From the NCBI RefSeq assembly GCF_030812995.1, contig NZ_JAUSTT010000008.1:111796-175795 (forward strand): a stretch of DNA of 64,000 nucleotides. The letters are read 5' to 3'. The notes below the pieces were generated by a model. That model was not told the DNA's origin and did not search any database. It was given only the letters and a program-made list of their open reading frames with translations. This document shows positions 18,702 through 26,400 of this stretch, one piece after another. Origin of the DNA: Bacillus chungangensis (GTDB lineage: Bacteria > Bacillota > Bacilli > Bacillales > Bacillaceae_C). The position numbers and the translations under genes are program-made. Within the stretch, counting starts at the first letter, position 1, and every line of letters begins with the position of its first letter.

Positions 18702-19562
18702 CTAAACAGCACTGATGATTGGAGGAAAATCAAATGTAAAAGAACCAAGTTTTTCACTCCGAATGTCTTGAATGACAGTCGCTGCAACTTTATCATAATC
18801 AATCATGCCGCCAGCCATCAAACAGCCTCGCAAAACGCCAATATGATCAAACAGTTCTGCCATATCCTCTGGAATTTTTTCTAGTTGATATCGGCTTTCG
18901 AAAACACCTGGATAGTTTTCAGCAAGAAATCGAAGGGCAAAAACAGCAATATCTTGTTTGTTTAATAATGTATCTTTAATCGCACCAGTAAGTGCAAGCT
19001 TATACCCAACTTCAGGATCCTCAAATTTTGGCCATAGTATCCCTGGCGTATCAAGGAGTTCGAGTTCCTTTCCCACTTTAATCCATTGCTGCGCTTTTGT
19101 TACTCCAGGAGTATTTCCAGTCTTTGCGATATTTTTCTTTGCAAGTCGATTAATTAGTGTTGATTTTCCAACATTCGGTATTCCAACAATCATTGCACGT
19201 ACAGCCCTCGGCTTTATTCCTCTCGCTTTCATCCGATCAAATTTTGGCTTCAACAGTTCTAGGCTCATCTTCGTAATCTGATGAACCCCTTCACCCGATT
19301 GAGAATTAATTGCTATTGCGATTTCATTTTCCCTAGTAAAATAAGCAATCCATTCCTTTGTCAATTCGTCATTCGCTTTGTCCGCCTTGTTTAATAAGAT
19401 AATCCTTGGCTTATCTTGAATAATTTCTTTTAACATTGGGTTGGCAGATGATAAAGGAATACGTGCATCAACAAGCTCAAATATGATATCAACCAGTTTG
19501 CGTTTTTCTGTTACTTCTCTGCGTGCTTTTGCCATGTGGCCAGGAAACCACTGAATCGTCAT
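18702..19562 (-). CDS. rbgA: Ribosome biogenesis GTPase RbgA (YlqF)
   Basis: RbgA drives a late step of 50S assembly. This 286-residue protein has the circularly permuted G-motif order typical of the YlqF/YawG family: G4 LLNKADKAN first (about 60-70), then G1 [14 protein letters not shown] (about 127-140) and G3 [12 protein letters not shown]. The C-terminal ANTAR-like helical region is present. I start it at the ATG at 19562, preceded by AGGAGGTG, giving [14 protein letters not shown] at the N-terminus as in B. subtilis; the longer frame to 19664 is unsupported. Confidence 0.97.
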   Translation of the reverse strand: MTIQWFPGHMAKARREVTEKRKLVDIIFELVDARIPLSSANPMLKEIIQDKPRIILLNKADKANDELTKEWIAYFTRENEIAIAINSQSGEGVHQITKMSLELLKPKFDRMKARGIKPRAVRAMIVGIPNVGKSTLINRLAKKNIAKTGNTPGVTKAQQWIKVGKELELLDTPGILWPKFEDPEVGYKLALTGAIKDTLLNKQDIAVFALRFLAENYPGVFESRYQLEKIPEDMAELFDHIGVLRGCLMAGGMIDYDKVAATVIQDIRSEKLGSFTFDFPPIISAV

Positions 19563-19703
19563 TTTTACACCTCCTGACGCTTTTAAACCCCTTTCCCTCA
19601 ATAGCTGGAAAATCCTTGCCTTGGAAGCGCTAGACTTCTTTAAACACAGTCTTTCTATCAACAAGGAAATCGCTCAGCAATTATCTCCATCTATAAGCTT
19701 CGC

Positions 19704-20243
19704 CTATTTAACGATGCGTATATCCTTTAATGGCCAATATACAATACTTGTATCTCCAATGACTTTATCGAGTGGAATAGTGCCGATATGACGACTGTCT
19801 TTACTAAAGCGCCGATTATCACCCATTACGAATATTTCTCCATCAGGAACAACATCATTATCAAGTATTTCGCTAAGGGTAAAGTCTTCAGTGAGGGGAC
19901 CATCTGTAATCTGGTTTTTATACTCTTCTAAGTAAGGCTCTTCGTATTTTTTTCCATTAATATAAAGTGTATCATCCCGATATTCCACAGTATCTCCAGG
20001 TAGCCCAATGACCCTTTTAATATAATCTTTTTGCTCAGGCGCATGAAAGACAACAATATCAAATCTATCAGGTTTACCAAGTTTATTGACAATCATGCGG
20101 TCTCCATTATGTAATGTTGGCATCATCGACAGTCCATCAACGACAATTGGTGCGAATAGAAAAAGTCTAATTACTGCCGTTAATCCTACTGCAATGAGCA
20201 ATGCCTTTGTCCATTCCCATAATTCATTTTTTTCTTTAGCCAC
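19704..20243 (-). CDS. lepB: Type I signal peptidase
   Basis: This enzyme cleaves signal peptides from secreted preproteins at the membrane surface. The 179-residue product has one N-terminal transmembrane helix (about 13-32), catalytic Ser39 in DGLSMMPTL, catalytic Lys76 in KDYIKRVIGLPGD and the GDNRRFSKDSRHIG box, so it is a short P-type (SipS-like) peptidase. Translation starts at a GTG after GAAGGTGG. B. subtilis has no sip gene at this site as I recall; several other bacilli have one between rplS and rbgA. Confidence 0.95.
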   Translation of the reverse strand: MAKEKNELWEWTKALLIAVGLTAVIRLFLFAPIVVDGLSMMPTLHNGDRMIVNKLGKPDRFDIVVFHAPEQKDYIKRVIGLPGDTVEYRDDTLYINGKKYEEPYLEEYKNQITDGPLTEDFTLSEILDNDVVPDGEIFVMGDNRRFSKDSRHIGTIPLDKVIGDTSIVYWPLKDIRIVK

Positions 20244-20404
20244 TGATACACCACCTTCTTCAATTAAAACGTATTAAGTCCCTCTAGCTCTATTTTACAT
20301 AATTTTTGCAAATAATACACCAACAACTTACATTTATCTATCATATTGCCCGTCCAATATCATATCTGATTTATACTCTGTTGTAACTACAGCTGTCTAT
20401 TCAT

Positions 20405-20437
20405 AAAGAAAAGGAGCTTGAAATCAAGCTCCTTTTC
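20405..20437 (-). terminator. Intrinsic terminator of rplS
   Basis: A perfect 12-bp stem (AAAAGGAGCTTG at 20410-20421 with CAAGCTCCTTTT at 20426-20437), a 4-base loop and a T-rich tail on the minus strand lie about 25 bases after the rplS stop. Confidence 0.88.
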
Positions 20438-20460
20438 CATATCTTTTCATCAATATGTCA

Positions 20461-20805
20461 TTAACGAATTTCTTTAATTCTAGCAGCTTTACCACGCAGC
20501 TTGCGCAAGTAGTAAAGTTTCGCACGACGAACCTTACCGCGACGCACCACTTCCAGCTTCGCTATTCTAGGTGTGTGAACAGGAAAAGTCCGCTCTACTC
20601 CAACGCCATAAGAAATTTTGCGTACAGTGAAAGTTTCACTGATTCCTCCGCCACGGCGTTTGATTACAACACCTTCAAAGATTTGGATACGCTCACGCGT
20701 TCCCTCAACAACCTTTGCATGAACACGTACTGTGTCACCAGCTCGAAACTCTGGAATATCAGTTTTTAATTGTTCATTTGTTATTTCTTCTATTAACTTG
20801 TGCAT
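20461..20805 (-). CDS. rplS: 50S ribosomal protein L19
   Basis: L19 lies at the 30S-50S interface. The 114-residue product shows the conserved [35 protein letters not shown] and the basic C-terminus [25 protein letters not shown] start it at the ATG at 20805; an in-frame ATG three codons upstream lies inside the AAGGAG ribosome binding site. It has its own promoter (20910-20938), a structured leader and a terminator, so it can be expressed apart from rimM-trmD. Confidence 0.97.
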   Translation of the reverse strand: MHKLIEEITNEQLKTDIPEFRAGDTVRVHAKVVEGTRERIQIFEGVVIKRRGGGISETFTVRKISYGVGVERTFPVHTPRIAKLEVVRRGKVRRAKLYYLRKLRGKAARIKEIR

Positions 20806-20826
20806 CGATTTCATCTCCTTCCAACA

Positions 20827-20863
20827 GATGCTCTTATAAAACGTTCATTTATAGCGGAACATC
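20827..20863 (-). ncRNA. Structured leader hairpin of rplS (L19-leader type)
   Basis: Between the rplS promoter and start codon, GATGTTC and GAGCATC pair in the minus-strand transcript (one G-U), enclosing a second stem CTATAAA/TTTATAG-like with an AACG-containing loop. Firmicute rplS leaders are known structured elements thought to mediate L19 autoregulation (Rfam ribosomal protein L19 leader). The identification rests on position and pairing only. Confidence 0.55.
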
Positions 20864-20909
20864 GTTATCAGACAAAACTTATTATCAACTAGTTTTAGTC
20901 ACAAAAAAT

Positions 20910-20938
20910 ATATTAGCATATAACAAAACGGTTTGCAA
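20910..20938 (-). promoter_or_regulatory. Sigma-A promoter of rplS
   Basis: On the minus strand TTGCAA (20933-20938), 17 bases, TAATAT (20910-20915), with a TG one base before the -10. The transcript would start about 100 bases before rplS and include the leader hairpin. Confidence 0.75.
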
Positions 20939-20965
20939 TGCATCTATTGAACTTTTCAAGTTTTT

Positions 20966-21025
20966 TATCCCACACCTAACTGGCAAGTCAAGACCCCCAC
21001 TGATAGAAGTTTTCACTTTATTTCA
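20966..21025 (-). repeat. Internally deleted copy of the dispersed repeat
   Basis: Read on the minus strand this 60-bp segment starts with the repeat's left end (ATAAAGTGAAAACTT, ATCAGTGGGGGT) and passes straight into its right end (CTTGACTTGCCAGTTAGG, TGTGGGATAAA). The junction falls at GTGGGGGT, an 8-base motif present near both ends of the full copies. The rest of the 20806-21143 gap holds the rplS promoter and leader and nothing else I recognise. Confidence 0.8.
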
Positions 21026-21143
21026 TGAGGATTGAAAGCGGAAAAACGCTATAAACGATGCCCACAAAATATTTGGAGAGTACGTGCTATGATTCTGATA
21101 AAGTTAGAAGAATAATCTTTTCATTATATAAAGGAATTGATAC

Positions 21144-21893
21144 TCATTTTTCCTTCATTTTTCGAATATCTTCCAACCACCCTTTTTCTTCTAGAGACGG
21201 AGAATATTGCGTCAGCAAGTCTGGGCGTCTTTCCCATGTCCTCTTCAAAGATTGCTTTTTTCGCCATTCATCAATTTTCCGATGATTTCCTCCTAACAGA
21301 ATGTCAGGTACTTTAAATCCGCGAAAATCAGCTGGTCTTGTGTACTGTGGATATTCCAGCAATGGGGCGGAAAAAGAATCGTGCTGGGCAGAAGCTTTGT
21401 TTCCTAGTACACCTGGAAGGAGACGAACTACACTATCTACAATGACCATCGCTCCAAGCTCCCCACCTGTTAAGACAAAGTCGCCAATTGATATTTCATC
21501 CGTGACAAGGTGTTCACGAATTCGTTCATCATATCCTTCATAATGGCCGCATATAAATATTAAATGCTCCTCTTTCGCTAATTCTTCCGCTTTTCGTTGA
21601 CTATACCTTTCTCCTTGAGGGCACAAGAGAATAATCCTTGGCATTTTCGCTTCAATTGTTTTGCTAGTGAGGTGATGAACAGCATCAAAAATAGGCTGAG
21701 CCTTTAACACCATTCCTGCTCCGCCTCCATATGGGTAATCATCGACTGTTTGATGCTTATTGTCAGCAAAATCACGAAAGTTAACGACTTGATAAGCAAC
21801 CTTTTGCTTATCAGCCGCTTTTTTTAAAATAGAGTTGCCTAACACACCCGTAAACATATCTGGAAATAAAGATAAGATATCAATTCTCATCAT
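21144..21893 (-). CDS. trmD: tRNA m1G37 methyltransferase TrmD
   Basis: TrmD methylates G37 next to the anticodon and prevents +1 frameshifting. The knotted SPOUT fold is recognisable: [12 protein letters not shown] at the N-terminus, [29 protein letters not shown], the SAM-binding [17 protein letters not shown] and the catalytic-region [17 protein letters not shown] use the ATG at 21893, which overlaps the rimM stop codon as ATGA, for a 249-residue product. The order rpsP-khpA-ylqD-rimM-trmD-rplS is the standard bacilli arrangement. Confidence 0.96.
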   Translation of the reverse strand: MMRIDILSLFPDMFTGVLGNSILKKAADKQKVAYQVVNFRDFADNKHQTVDDYPYGGGAGMVLKAQPIFDAVHHLTSKTIEAKMPRIILLCPQGERYSQRKAEELAKEEHLIFICGHYEGYDERIREHLVTDEISIGDFVLTGGELGAMVIVDSVVRLLPGVLGNKASAQHDSFSAPLLEYPQYTRPADFRGFKVPDILLGGNHRKIDEWRKKQSLKRTWERRPDLLTQYSPSLEEKGWLEDIRKMKEK

Positions 21894-22408
21894 GATAACA
21901 GCCCTTCCATCGGATAAATACAAATGGTTTTCGTCTCTACATCAACGGTGCGGACAACATCTTCAATATATGGAATAAGAAGTTCTTTCCTATCCTCTCC
22001 TTTTACAATCCAGACATCATTTGCTCCTGGCGTCAAAATTCCCTGGACAATGCCAAGCTTTTTATTGTCAGTTGTATAAACGGTGCATCCGATAATTTCA
22101 TGAAAATAGTATTCCTTGTCAGGAAGCGGGGCAAGTTGATCTTCATTTACCTTTAACGATGCTCCTTTCCAGCTTTCCACATCGTTTATATGGTCGTATC
22201 CGTCAAAACAAAGAAGCTCAAATTGCTTATGCTTACGGTGTGTTTTAATAGTGAGTTTTTGTGGTTGTTTGGCATCAGGAAGAAATAGGTAAAGGTTATT
22301 GCCAGGTTGGTAACGTTCTTCAGGAAAATCTGTCTTGGAGATCACACGAACTTCTCCCTTTAATCCATGGGTGTTCACAATTTTTCCTACATGAAACCAG
22401 CGTTTCAT
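21890..22408 (-). CDS. rimM: Ribosome maturation factor RimM
   Basis: RimM assists 30S head assembly and binds S19. The 172-residue protein has the N-terminal RimM barrel ([19 protein letters not shown] near 4-22) and a C-terminal PRC-barrel ([37 protein letters not shown]). The ATG at 22408 follows GAGAGGTG; an in-frame GTG at 22417 is part of that site. It is coupled to trmD by a 4-base overlap and follows ylqD by 5 bases. Confidence 0.95.
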   Translation of the reverse strand: MKRWFHVGKIVNTHGLKGEVRVISKTDFPEERYQPGNNLYLFLPDAKQPQKLTIKTHRKHKQFELLCFDGYDHINDVESWKGASLKVNEDQLAPLPDKEYYFHEIIGCTVYTTDNKKLGIVQGILTPGANDVWIVKGEDRKELLIPYIEDVVRTVDVETKTICIYPMEGLLS

Positions 22409-22413
22409 TCTCT

Positions 22414-22806
22414 TCACCTCTCGCGTATTTCTGTGATGATGCCATCTTTTATAATGATAGTTGGATTATTCGATACTTTATCCCATTTATCGCCTAACTT
22501 GATGTCCACTAGTGCTTGAACTTCTGTCTCCTTTAGCTCGCTGCCAAGTGGAAGCATTTGTAATTGTTCTGTTTGGAATTCAATCAGCTTCATTTTTTCT
22601 TGCCGAAATTCCATTTCTTTTTCAAAATGCGACAGTAAATTAGCGGTGGAATATTTTTTCGTTCGTTCTAATTTTTTTAATTCAAAGCGCAGCTGATCAC
22701 ATTCTTTTTTTAGCTGAAATAATTTTTGTTCGTATTCCTGAAGCAGCATTTCCTTGCTTTTTTCAGTGAGTACTTGTTTGACAGTGATTGTTTGGAGAAT
22801 TTTCAC
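22414..22806 (-). CDS. ylqD: YlqD family protein
   Basis: A 130-residue protein of the YlqD family, conserved in this locus in bacilli and without an established function. It begins with a [24 protein letters not shown] segment, has a coiled-coil centre (about 25-80, many Lys/Glu/Gln) and ends in a small beta-rich domain with LGDKWDK and [12 protein letters not shown] start it at the GTG at 22806, eight bases after GGGGAGG; the upstream ATG at 22824 has no ribosome binding site. Confidence 0.85.
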   Translation of the reverse strand: MKILQTITVKQVLTEKSKEMLLQEYEQKLFQLKKECDQLRFELKKLERTKKYSTANLLSHFEKEMEFRQEKMKLIEFQTEQLQMLPLGSELKETEVQALVDIKLGDKWDKVSNNPTIIIKDGIITEIRER

Positions 22807-22921
22807 ATTGCCAGCCTCCCCCATTTAAATTCTTAGTATACTTGGATTTTGGGCTGTTTTCTCTTTATTATGATCACTACTGTCAATATGATACAACACA
22901 ATGACAGCTATTGTTTATATG

Positions 22922-22947
22922 TAAAAAGGGAGGTAAACAACCTCCCT
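22922..22947 (-). terminator. Intrinsic terminator after khpA
   Basis: AGGGAGGT (22927-22934) and ACCTCCCT (22940-22947) form a perfect 8-bp stem with a 5-base loop and a T run on the minus strand. The stem overlaps the khpA stop codon, dividing ffh-rpsP-khpA from ylqD-rimM-trmD. Confidence 0.8.
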
Positions 22948-23188
22948 ATTCGACGATTTCTACATACACTTTCTTTTGTTGTGGCAATCCTGCTGCTGCA
23001 TATACGACTGTTCGAATGGCTTTCGCAACTCTTCCCTGTCTTCCGATCACTTTCCCCATATCTTCCTTATGAACTGAAAGGTGGTAAGTAATGCGGCGCT
23101 CCTCTTCCACAACCTTCACTTCTACATCGTTAGGATGATCGACAAGCGGCTTTACAATTGCTAAGATTAGTGCCTGCATCGCGGCCAT
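22946..23188 (-). CDS. khpA: KH-domain RNA-binding protein KhpA (YlqC)
   Basis: KhpA is an 80-residue single KH-domain RNA-binding protein which in other Firmicutes pairs with KhpB (Jag) and influences cell division and elongation. The GxxG loop is visible as KVIGRQGRVAKAIR (about 46-59), and VKPLVDHPNDVEVKV forms the N-terminal strand-helix unit. It starts two bases after rpsP and its stop codon lies in the terminator stem. An in-frame ATG at codon 4 is an alternative start; neither has a strong ribosome binding site, which suggests coupling to rpsP. Confidence 0.92.
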   Translation of the reverse strand: MAAMQALILAIVKPLVDHPNDVEVKVVEEERRITYHLSVHKEDMGKVIGRQGRVAKAIRTVVYAAAGLPQQKKVYVEIVE

Positions 23189-23190
23189 CT

Positions 23191-23463
23191 TTATTTACTA
23201 TTTTTCGCGTTGTGGAATTTTTCCATAATTCCTTGTTTTGAGAAAAGGTTGCGAACAGTATCAGACGGTTTTGCACCATTTTGCATCCATTGAAGTACTG
23301 ATTCTTCATTAATCTCTACTTTTGCTGGCTGCGCAACTGGATTGTAAGTACCTACTTCCTCAATAAAGCGGCCATCTCTTGGTGAACGTGAATCAGCCAC
23401 TACAATACGATAGAAAGGAGCTTTTTTTGCTCCAACACGTTTTAAACGAATTTTAACTGCCAT
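23191..23463 (-). CDS. rpsP: 30S ribosomal protein S16
   Basis: S16 is a small-subunit assembly protein. The 90-residue product carries the family signature [20 protein letters not shown] and [21 protein letters not shown] start it at the ATG at 23463 after GGAGGTG; a longer frame from a GTG at 23475 begins within the ribosome binding site. It lies about 97 bases downstream of ffh in the same direction. Confidence 0.97.
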   Translation of the reverse strand: MAVKIRLKRVGAKKAPFYRIVVADSRSPRDGRFIEEVGTYNPVAQPAKVEINEESVLQWMQNGAKPSDTVRNLFSKQGIMEKFHNAKNSK

Positions 23464-23560
23464 TTTATATAGCACCTCCGAATAGTTTTACACAAGACAT
23501 TATATTACCAAAAGACACTTATGATGTAAAGTCTTTTTTCTTAACAGACGCAATGCGCAT

Positions 23561-24904
23561 TTACATAAAAGGTAATTTAAAGCCTTTCTTTTTGCCCTTT
23601 TGCTGCATATTTGTCATTTGCTTCATCATTTTCTTCATCTCATCAAACTGTTTGATAAGCCGGTTCACTTCTTGAACAGTAGTACCGCTGCCTTTTGCAA
23701 TTCTTCTTCTTCTGCCAGCATTAATAATCTCAGGGTTGGTTTTCTCTTGTTTCGTCATCGAGCGGATAATCGCTTCAATTTGACTAATTTGTTTGTCGTC
23801 CACTTGTAAATTAGCCATACCCTTCATTTTACCAGCACCAGGCATCATCTTTAAAAGCTCATCAAGCGGACCCATTTGTCTTACTTGACCAAGCTGCTCA
23901 AGAAAGTCATCGAACGTAATAGAAGCTGTCCGCACTTTTTGCTCTAGCTCTTTCGCTTTTGCTTCGTCAACATTGGCTTGTGCTTTTTCAATTAATGTCA
24001 GCATGTCGCCCATGCCTAAAATTCTCGATGCCATCCGTTCTGGATGAAAGGCTTCAAGCGCATCGAGCTTTTCTCCCATTCCAACAAATTTAATCGGTTT
24101 TTCCGTTACTGTTCGAATGGAGAGAGCGGCCCCCCCACGTGTATCTCCGTCAAGCTTCGTTAAAATGACACCTGTAATGCCAAGCTGTTCATTAAAGCTT
24201 TGCGAAACATTGACTGCATCCTGCCCCGTCATTGCATCTACAACAAGGAAAATTTCATCAGGATTTGAATTCGCTTTTATCTCCTTTAATTCGTCCATTA
24301 ATTCACCGTCAATATGCAAGCGGCCGGCAGTATCAATGAGAACATAATCATAATGTTCTTCCTTTGCTTTTTGCAGCGCTTGTTTGGCAATTTCTACTGG
24401 GCTTACTTGATCTCCCAATGAAAAAACAGGCATATCTAACTGCTTGCCAAGTGTCTCCAGCTGTTTAATTGCTGCTGGCCGATAGATATCAGCTGCAACA
24501 AGCAGCGGATTGCGGTTATATTTTTTTCGCAGCAAGTTTGCAAGCTTGCCAGTTGTCGTTGTTTTACCTGCACCTTGCAGACCAACCATCATAATGACAG
24601 TAGGAGGTTTATTTGCAGCAGCAATTTTGCTTTGCTCTCCGCCCATTAGCACTGTCAATTCTTCTTTTACTACTTTGATCACCTGCTGGCCTGGTGTTAA
24701 GCTTTTCATTACTTCTTGGCCAACAGCGCGTTCACTTACTTTCTTAACAAATCCCTTTACAACCTTGAGGTTTACATCCGCTTCTAGTAAAGCGAGGCGA
24801 ACCTCACGCATCATTTCCTTGACATCCGCTTCGGAAACCTTTCCTTTGCCGCGAATCTTTTGAATCGTGCTTTGCAATCGGTCTGCTAAACCTTCAAATG
24901 CCAT
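23561..24904 (-). CDS. ffh: Signal recognition particle protein Ffh
   Basis: Ffh binds 4.5S/scRNA and hydrophobic signal sequences and docks with FtsY. The N domain (1-90), the G domain with GLQGAGKTTTTGKLA (about 107-121), DTAGRLHID, TKLDGDTRGGAAL, and the methionine-rich M domain (about 300-447) are present; the tail is Met/Lys-rich and ends in FKLPFM. Length (447) fits the family. The ATG follows GGGGGG. ylxM lies 13 bases upstream and is co-transcribed. Confidence 0.97.
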   Translation of the reverse strand: MAFEGLADRLQSTIQKIRGKGKVSEADVKEMMREVRLALLEADVNLKVVKGFVKKVSERAVGQEVMKSLTPGQQVIKVVKEELTVLMGGEQSKIAAANKPPTVIMMVGLQGAGKTTTTGKLANLLRKKYNRNPLLVAADIYRPAAIKQLETLGKQLDMPVFSLGDQVSPVEIAKQALQKAKEEHYDYVLIDTAGRLHIDGELMDELKEIKANSNPDEIFLVVDAMTGQDAVNVSQSFNEQLGITGVILTKLDGDTRGGAALSIRTVTEKPIKFVGMGEKLDALEAFHPERMASRILGMGDMLTLIEKAQANVDEAKAKELEQKVRTASITFDDFLEQLGQVRQMGPLDELLKMMPGAGKMKGMANLQVDDKQISQIEAIIRSMTKQEKTNPEIINAGRRRRIAKGSGTTVQEVNRLIKQFDEMKKMMKQMTNMQQKGKKKGFKLPFM

Positions 24905-24917
24905 TTATGCCGCCCCC

Positions 24918-25250
24918 CTAATCCAATTTCTCAAGCATCTTGATTAACTGATCCACTTTTGCTGCGTTAGGGTGTTCGTTGTTTATCGTCTTTTTAAGTT
25001 TTTCTAAAATATCTTGACGTGTTTGGAATTTTTGAAATAAAAGCAGTTTCTTTTCATAATCTTCCAGCATCGCCTCTGTCCGTTTAATATTATCGTAAAC
25101 AGCTTGTCTGCTTACCTCATATTCTTGTGCAATTTCTCCTAAAGAGAAGTCATCTAAGTAATAGAGAGACATGTAGCTTCGTTGCTTTGTCGTCAACAAA
25201 GATTGATAAAAATCATATAAGTAATTCATCCGAGTTGTTTTATCAAGCAT
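24918..25250 (-). CDS. ylxM: YlxM, putative helix-turn-helix SRP-associated protein
   Basis: A 110-residue protein with a sigma-70 region-4-like helix-turn-helix ([29 protein letters not shown], about 29-57) and a helical tail. It always accompanies ffh in Firmicutes; the streptococcal homologue is reported to act with the SRP GTPases, so a DNA-binding role should not be assumed from the fold. It is the first gene after the promoter at 25293-25321. Confidence 0.92.
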   Translation of the reverse strand: MLDKTTRMNYLYDFYQSLLTTKQRSYMSLYYLDDFSLGEIAQEYEVSRQAVYDNIKRTEAMLEDYEKKLLLFQKFQTRQDILEKLKKTINNEHPNAAKVDQLIKMLEKLD

Positions 25251-25292
25251 TTGCCATCTCTCCCTGTTAAGTGAAAAACCTTTACATTTTAC

Positions 25293-25321
25293 AATCTACA
25301 TCGTTTGAGAGAAATTGTCAA
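25293..25321 (-). promoter_or_regulatory. Sigma-A promoter of ylxM-ffh
   Basis: A perfect TTGACA (25316-25321) and TAGATT (25293-25298) are spaced by 17 bases on the minus strand, about 40 bases before ylxM. It lies in the 129-bp ftsY-ylxM gap. Confidence 0.65.
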
Positions 25322-25379
25322 GTGTTCTAAGAAGATTTTGCTGTCTTTAAATGAAAGCTAGCCTCTACTTGCTTTCCTT

Positions 25380-26357
25380 CTAATCAACGATGTTTGCAAA
25401 TAAGCCATAAACATATTTTTCCGCGTCAAAAGGCTGAAGATCATCCATTTGTTCACCCAAGCCAACAAATTTGACTGGGATGGAAAGTTCATTGCGAATC
25501 GCGAGGACAATACCTCCTTTTGCAGTTCCATCCAATTTCGTTAACACAATACCGGAGACATTGGTTGTTTCTTTGAATGTTTTCGCTTGCACCATTGCAT
25601 TTTGGCCAGTCGTCGCATCCAAAACGAGCAAAACCTCATGTGGTGCATTCGGTACCTCTCTTTCAATAACACGCTTTACTTTTTCCAGTTCTTTCATTAA
25701 ATTAACTTTATTTTGCAAACGACCAGCAGTATCACAAAGGAGAATATCTACTTGCCGTGATTTGGCAGCCTGAAGTGCGTCATATATGACAGCGGCAGGG
25801 TCCGCCCCCTCCGTATGCTTAATCACATCAACTCCTACGCGGTCCCCCCATACCTCCAGTTGAGCAATAGCACCAGCGCGGAATGTATCACCAGCAGCTA
25901 GCAGCACTTTCTTCCCTTCTTGATGAAATTGGTGCGCAAGCTTGCCGATAGTCGTTGTTTTACCAACTCCATTTACACCTACAAATAAAATAACCGTTAA
26001 CCCATTTTCTTGAAGATTGAGCGTTTGCAAGGACGTTTCTCCAGCCTCATAAATCTCCACTAGCTTTTCAGAAATTGCTGCCTGAACACCAGATGGATCT
26101 TGTATATTTTTACGCTTTACTTCCATTTTCAACTCATCGATCAGCTTCATCACTGTTTCGTAGCCGACATCTGCTTCGAATAAAATTTCCTCCAGCTCTT
26201 CAAAGAAATCTTCATCTACTTTACGGTAACGAGCAACCAAATCATTTACTTTCGCTGAAAATTGATCACGGGTTTTCGTCAATCCATCCTTAAATTTTTC
26301 TGCTACTGAATCAGTCGATTGTGACCATTTATCTTTTAATTTCTTAAAAAAGCTCAA
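25380..26357 (-). CDS. ftsY: Signal recognition particle receptor FtsY
   Basis: FtsY is the SRP-receptor GTPase that hands ribosome-nascent chains to the translocon. A short acidic/basic N-terminus, the N domain, and the G domain with GVNGVGKTTTIGKLA, DTAGRLQNK and TKLDGTAKGGIVLAI are present. The start is a TTG at 26357 (325 residues), eight bases after GGAGG and giving MSFFKKLKDKW as in B. subtilis; the longer frame to 26411 begins inside smc. It follows smc in the rnc-smc-ftsY operon. Confidence 0.96.
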   Translation of the reverse strand: MSFFKKLKDKWSQSTDSVAEKFKDGLTKTRDQFSAKVNDLVARYRKVDEDFFEELEEILFEADVGYETVMKLIDELKMEVKRKNIQDPSGVQAAISEKLVEIYEAGETSLQTLNLQENGLTVILFVGVNGVGKTTTIGKLAHQFHQEGKKVLLAAGDTFRAGAIAQLEVWGDRVGVDVIKHTEGADPAAVIYDALQAAKSRQVDILLCDTAGRLQNKVNLMKELEKVKRVIEREVPNAPHEVLLVLDATTGQNAMVQAKTFKETTNVSGIVLTKLDGTAKGGIVLAIRNELSIPVKFVGLGEQMDDLQPFDAEKYVYGLFANIVD

Positions 26358-26400
26358 CCGTTGTTCCTCCTTTTTTTGTAAAGTTTCCCGTTTTAACGAG

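Noticed and set aside
22807..22920. TTGACA in the khpA-ylqD gap as a ylqD promoter
   Set aside because: The -35 is perfect, but no acceptable -10 stands 16-18 bases from it.
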